64,000 bases of DNA from Marsupella aquatica (Eukaryota; Marchantiophyta): NCBI GenBank assembly GCA_973895155.1, contig OZ316893.1:25978001-26042000 (forward strand). The letters run 5' to 3'. This document shows, in pieces, positions 60,399 to 64,000 of the stretch. Position 1 is the first letter of the stretch. Every line of letters starts with the position of its first letter. The notes under the pieces are model-generated. The model saw nothing but the letters and a program-made list of their open reading frames with translations. It did not search any database and was not told where the DNA came from. The position numbers were made by a program, and so were the translations under genes.

Positions 60399-61623
60399 CT
60401 GTAGGAAGTGATTTCGCTTTCGGGTTCTCCTAAAAAGATGTAGAATCAGCAAATGCTGAGGGCCAGAATAGGTTCAAAGTAGGTTAGATCCCTGTAGGGG
60501 TACAAAATAGTCTTTCAGTCAATTGAGTTAGTGACTGAAAAAGAGTTTGGAACTCGGATAAGTAGCTTTTTTGAGCCTTTCAGGTCAAATGAACAACCCG
60601 GATTTCTTTGAACTCGGATAAGAACAATTTCAGAAGCATCTCGTTCTCACTATCTCAGGAAATTAGTCGAGCCAAGAAAAAATTGCTTATTCGCTTCAAG
60701 CTCAAATGGTACTTATCTGGGCTTTAGTCTCCGTGAAGAAAGTAGCTTGAGAGCTTCCAGGGCAACTTAGAGTATACCAAATTTGGAATGTTTAATGTGT
60801 ACATTGGCATCCCCCATGACATAGAACGTGGGCTCAATCTTTATAGACACACTTCTGTCCAGCAAAATGTCTCGGTCCGTCTAATGCCAGCAACCATCTT
60901 TATTCTAAGTAATACCACAAATCCTCAGACATGAAGAGTTTGATGGTGTAGAGGAAGAGCTCTACGAAATAGGTCGATCATGGCGAGGATGTCCGTCTTC
61001 TCAAGCGGCAGTGCCACTTGAGTTAAGATCAAACTATGTGTACGCTCTGTTTTTCTCTTCAAGACCCATGCAGTCACAATTTCTTAACTTATGAAAACTC
61101 GTCTAAAACCCTCTCATTGCCACTGCCTCGATGCAAGGAGGGCCATGGAAAATGTAGCTCACTCTTCCTCTAGCTACCTTGGTAATCAGGAAAATAACCT
61201 TGGTTTCAATCATTTTCAAATACACTGATTATTTTTCCATTCTCTTAAGTTCGCCTTGTTATAGTAGCTAGAAAGGTCAAATGCACTCCAAATTGCACGA
61301 ATGAATAATGAATCAGTGTCCATTGCATCGTCCATATACATCAAATTTATTTGCAATTAATACCAAATTCAGGCCAACAAAATGAGACCTGTGACAAACC
61401 GAGAAGTAATCTCTTGAGACTGTCTCGGAAGCAAAGTTGCTAAAAGATATGCACAATCACTCACTATGTCCTATTCAAACATGTCTGATACAATATTCTT
61501 TACATAATGGCACGTCTTTGGCCTCAATACTCTGTGTACACAATCCCTCAGCTCGGCCGCTGCCCAACAGCTCTGCTTACTTAGGGGATACTAATTATAA
61601 GCGGTGGGATCGATGAATATCAT
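60399..61623. other. intergenic between convergent TFIIIC and lipoxygenase genes
   Basis: Two 3' ends face each other. The short direct repeat 'GAACTCGGATAAG' occurs at 60551 and 60611. Otherwise no feature seen; it should contain both 3' UTRs. Confidence 0.45.
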
Positions 61624-64000
61624 CTAGATGGACACGCTGTTAGGTACACCCCTGCCAGTTAGGCCTGAAGTGGAAGTGGGCATCAGTAGCGTATAAGGAA
61701 CCTTGGCTGGACCTTGTCGGTTTACCAAGGTTGGGTCGTCATTACGTTTTATGATGTTGGCCCCGACTGCCGCAATGCTCTGTGCGAACTCACTAAAAGC
61801 TGCCTTCACCTGTTCACCAGAAAGAATGGAGGGATCGATTAGTTCAGTTTCGACTATGACCATCTGTCCAGTGCCAAAACCAATAGAGAGCTCGTTGGTG
61901 GCTATGAAACTTATTATTTACTAGAGGATTGCTGGCTGAATAGCTTGTTCTTTCGTACTACATTTTCTACACAACAAACTTATGGCTGACTGTCCCTTTT
62001 TCAGTACAACTCTAGTAAAGTCTATTGTGTACTACTACATTTGCTGTAGCCATGTTCATTGCTTTTATTGCGGAAATAAATCTACTGTGATGTCTTATAC
62101 GGCAGCAATTGACTTTCTTTGATAAATCTACTGTGATGACTTATGCGGCAGCAATTGACTGTCTCTGAACCCACCCAACACAGATGTATGTGGGAACTCG
62201 AGACTGAGACAATCATATCATATTCGTTGATTAGAATTTTGAAACTAAGGTTTCTTTAGAGTACTGTATGTAATTGGAAAGTTCTTATTATAATTCACAT
62301 TCAGGAAATGGGGAATGTCACCTTGGGGTCCGTTGTCCAGTCGTCAGTGTTCCGGGTGCCAATGTACTCTTCGTCCACGGAGTGCGTGGCCAGGAGCTCA
62401 ATTACGGTCATTACGATGAGAGCTTTGCTGGCGGGGGCGATGGTGGACAAGAAGAATGTGTCGGGGTCCTTCTGCAGATCATTGTACTCGGTCGACCCTT
62501 TCTCTGGCACAAATCTTCTGGTGGCAGAGGGCTTGTTCAGGGGATACCCTGCATAAGCGACCTGCCCAAAGTTCAACGCCGCGTGGACTGGTCCTGCAGA
62601 CATCCATTCATTGTGTATGTGAATGTTAGTAACTGTACTACTCGATTTTTGGGTCAAGTTTGGACAGGATCATGTTCACATGTTAATCATTCTCTCACCC
62701 CAAAACATGACGTAGAAACATGCTTTCAGGAGCATTTTGGTGTTACCACTTGGATATTGGTGTAAGCTTACCTGCAACCCAGCCTATTGTTGTTATAATC
62801 TGCACGAGATTTTTGGTGGAGTCAAGTTTGGGCCACCAATCGGCATCCTTAAAGTCACCATGGGCATTAGTCACTATATCGTTCCACCACGCTTGGAGCT
62901 CGGTGTCCGCCTTGACTGCCTCATCTGATCCCTGATATGCGATATCCACGACCTTTGTCACCCACTTATACATGGCATCCCATATTTCTAGTCCGTCCTT
63001 GGCATATGGGTAGTCCTCGAGTACCAATTTCACAGATCCTGGGTACGATGAATCCGCTGGCTCTGCCATTCCTCTGCATGCAAACGAGCAGCATTAACTA
63101 AGGTAAAATGGTTTCTCATGTGCTAGGACTGAGTTACTAATGAAATGTGCCTAAAGTTTTGTGACATTGTAGATACTTCTCTTCCATAAATCCTCGTCTA
63201 CAGAAACAGTGTTCCATAAATTGACTAGAACTATATAGATCAAAATACATACAGCTAGTGAAAGGCAATGTCGAATGATGCATGGATCAATTTGGCAGCC
63301 AGCAATAGAGGAACGTAGCAGTTCATTTCATAAATTAAATTAGCAATTAATACAGAGAAAGAAATTAAAGGGTACCTGGCGACTAAGTTTTGTGGTAAGG
63401 CCTGTGTATCGAACCGCCAGAAAGCTGCATAAGCTTTAGCTCCGAGTGGAAAGGCGTACTTTCCCATAGTAAAGTTAGCTTCAACAATACCTTGAGCTTG
63501 TATCAGTACTGCTCGTGCTGCTGCATTGATGGGTATGTTGTCTTTAAAGTATGGTTTCAGAACAGTTAGCATGGGGTGCAGCGCGCTCAAATGCCGGTAA
63601 CTAGCTATGATGTACGGCTCGGTGGATCCGTGCGCAAAAGTACTGTCCATTACAATCCACAGCACTTTCAGATAAAGAATAGTTTATACAGATGTCATGA
63701 ACTGATCTTCGCAACTGAGGTAAAAAAATTGTCAAATTGTACAGATTCCAGCGCCTGATTACAAAGTAATTGATATCGTCAGATCAATTCATTGCACTGA
63801 ATTGGAAGCAATTTCTATCATCTGAGAAACTGAGCGTAGTGAGGAACTTACAAGTGGCTGATGACCTGGTGATAGTTAGAGTCAATAGCGGAGAAATGAA
63901 ATTTTGCCAAGTCCCAGAGTTTATCGGTTGCATCTGCCGGAGTGAAAACTCTGTTGGAAGCGGCTCCACCTGCCTGGGCTGGAGGAAGGGACAGTTCAAT
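61624..64000 (-). CDS. LOX: lipoxygenase, C-terminal part (5' end outside window)
   Basis: Five minus-strand exons: 63852-64000 (cut by the edge), 63376-63642, 62772-63073, 62322-62593 and 61624-61809, in phase, giving the last 391 residues. Lipoxygenases add O2 to linoleic or linolenic acid and start oxylipin synthesis, in plastid or cytosol. Catalytic features: IELSLPP; the iron-binding helix with H-x4-H-x4-H (HQVISHFTFAH) and H-x17-H in LHP; LEDYPYAKDG; HAALN with the next His and Asn ligands; and the C-terminal Ile ligand in RGVPNSVSI. The five usual iron ligands are therefore present. One outer His of the conserved motif, not an iron ligand, is Tyr here (VLKPY). An Ala in LIQAQGIVE sits where S-specific lipoxygenases carry Ala (inference). 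9- versus 13-specificity cannot be judged, since those residues and any transit peptide are partly out of view. Confidence 0.94.
62080..62167 (+). repeat. ~56-bp duplication within the last lipoxygenase intron
   Basis: 'AAATCTACTGTGATGTCTTA' followed by 'CGGCAGCAATTGACT' occurs at about 62078 and 62125 with few differences. It is inside the intron between the last two exons and does not touch splice sites. Confidence 0.75.

Noticed and set aside
1-64000. CRISPR arrays, operons, bacterial or viral genes
   Set aside because: All genes are spliced plant genes; the repeat arrays lack constant repeats with unique spacers, and no viral genes other than the LTR element were seen.

Overview
The window is nuclear DNA from a land plant. 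The evidence is a plastid-type alpha/beta hydrolase, a plant lipoxygenase ending in SVSI, paired plant Agenet-type modules, a fragment of a lectin-receptor-like kinase, a plant Ty1/Copia element, and intron-rich genes with GT-AG junctions. I cannot name the species. Dispersed decayed repeats and medium-length introns would suit a non-flowering lineage such as a bryophyte or lycophyte, but that is only an impression. I joined exons by hand. In every intact gene the reading phase closes across all junctions and summed exon lengths are multiples of three, which is the main internal check. Layout, left to right: (1) 1-430, an unrecognised coding-like relic. (2) 1044-2949 (-), an ARPC4 (Arp2/3 complex subunit 4) pseudogene that keeps its introns but carries several frame lesions. 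(3) 3750-5860, dispersed and tandem repeats. (4) 7201-9224 (-), a six-exon J-domain co-chaperone. (5) 10.2-12.5 kb, repeats plus a decayed solo LTR. (6) 12511-18353, a Copia retrotransposon with two identical 475-bp LTRs and AATAG target duplications, but with an in-frame stop between gag and pol and an altered protease active site. (7) 18.5-22.1 kb, minisatellite and tandem duplications. (8) 23019-27283 (-), a 13-exon plastid-type alpha/beta hydrolase whose exon 8 junction has been tandemly duplicated. (9) 29.7-31.4 kb, tandem repeats, a second decayed Copia LTR and a kinase fragment. (10) 32220-42321 (-), APC1, the scaffold subunit of the anaphase-promoting complex, complete in 12 exons (1935 aa). 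(11) 42.7-44.5 kb, a second copy of the dispersed repeat and a 71-bp triplication. (12) 44717-47689 (+), a DHH/DHHA1 phosphoesterase in seven exons. (13) 48-51 kb, many tandem duplications. (14) 51202-60398 (+), a large TFIIIC delta/90-kDa-type protein in 19 exons (1395 aa) with two Agenet-like modules. (15) 61624-64000 (-), the 3' part of a lipoxygenase gene that runs off the right edge. The genes do not form a pathway; this is an ordinary housekeeping neighbourhood (cell cycle, Pol III transcription, chaperone, plastid hydrolase, oxylipin synthesis) with repeats between. No clearly novel system was found. The observations most worth checking are the ARPC4 pseudogene, the coding-defective Copia copy with identical LTRs, the shared ~370-bp segment in intron 1 of two neighbouring unrelated genes, the duplicated exon-intron junction, and the Agenet insertion in the TFIIIC protein.
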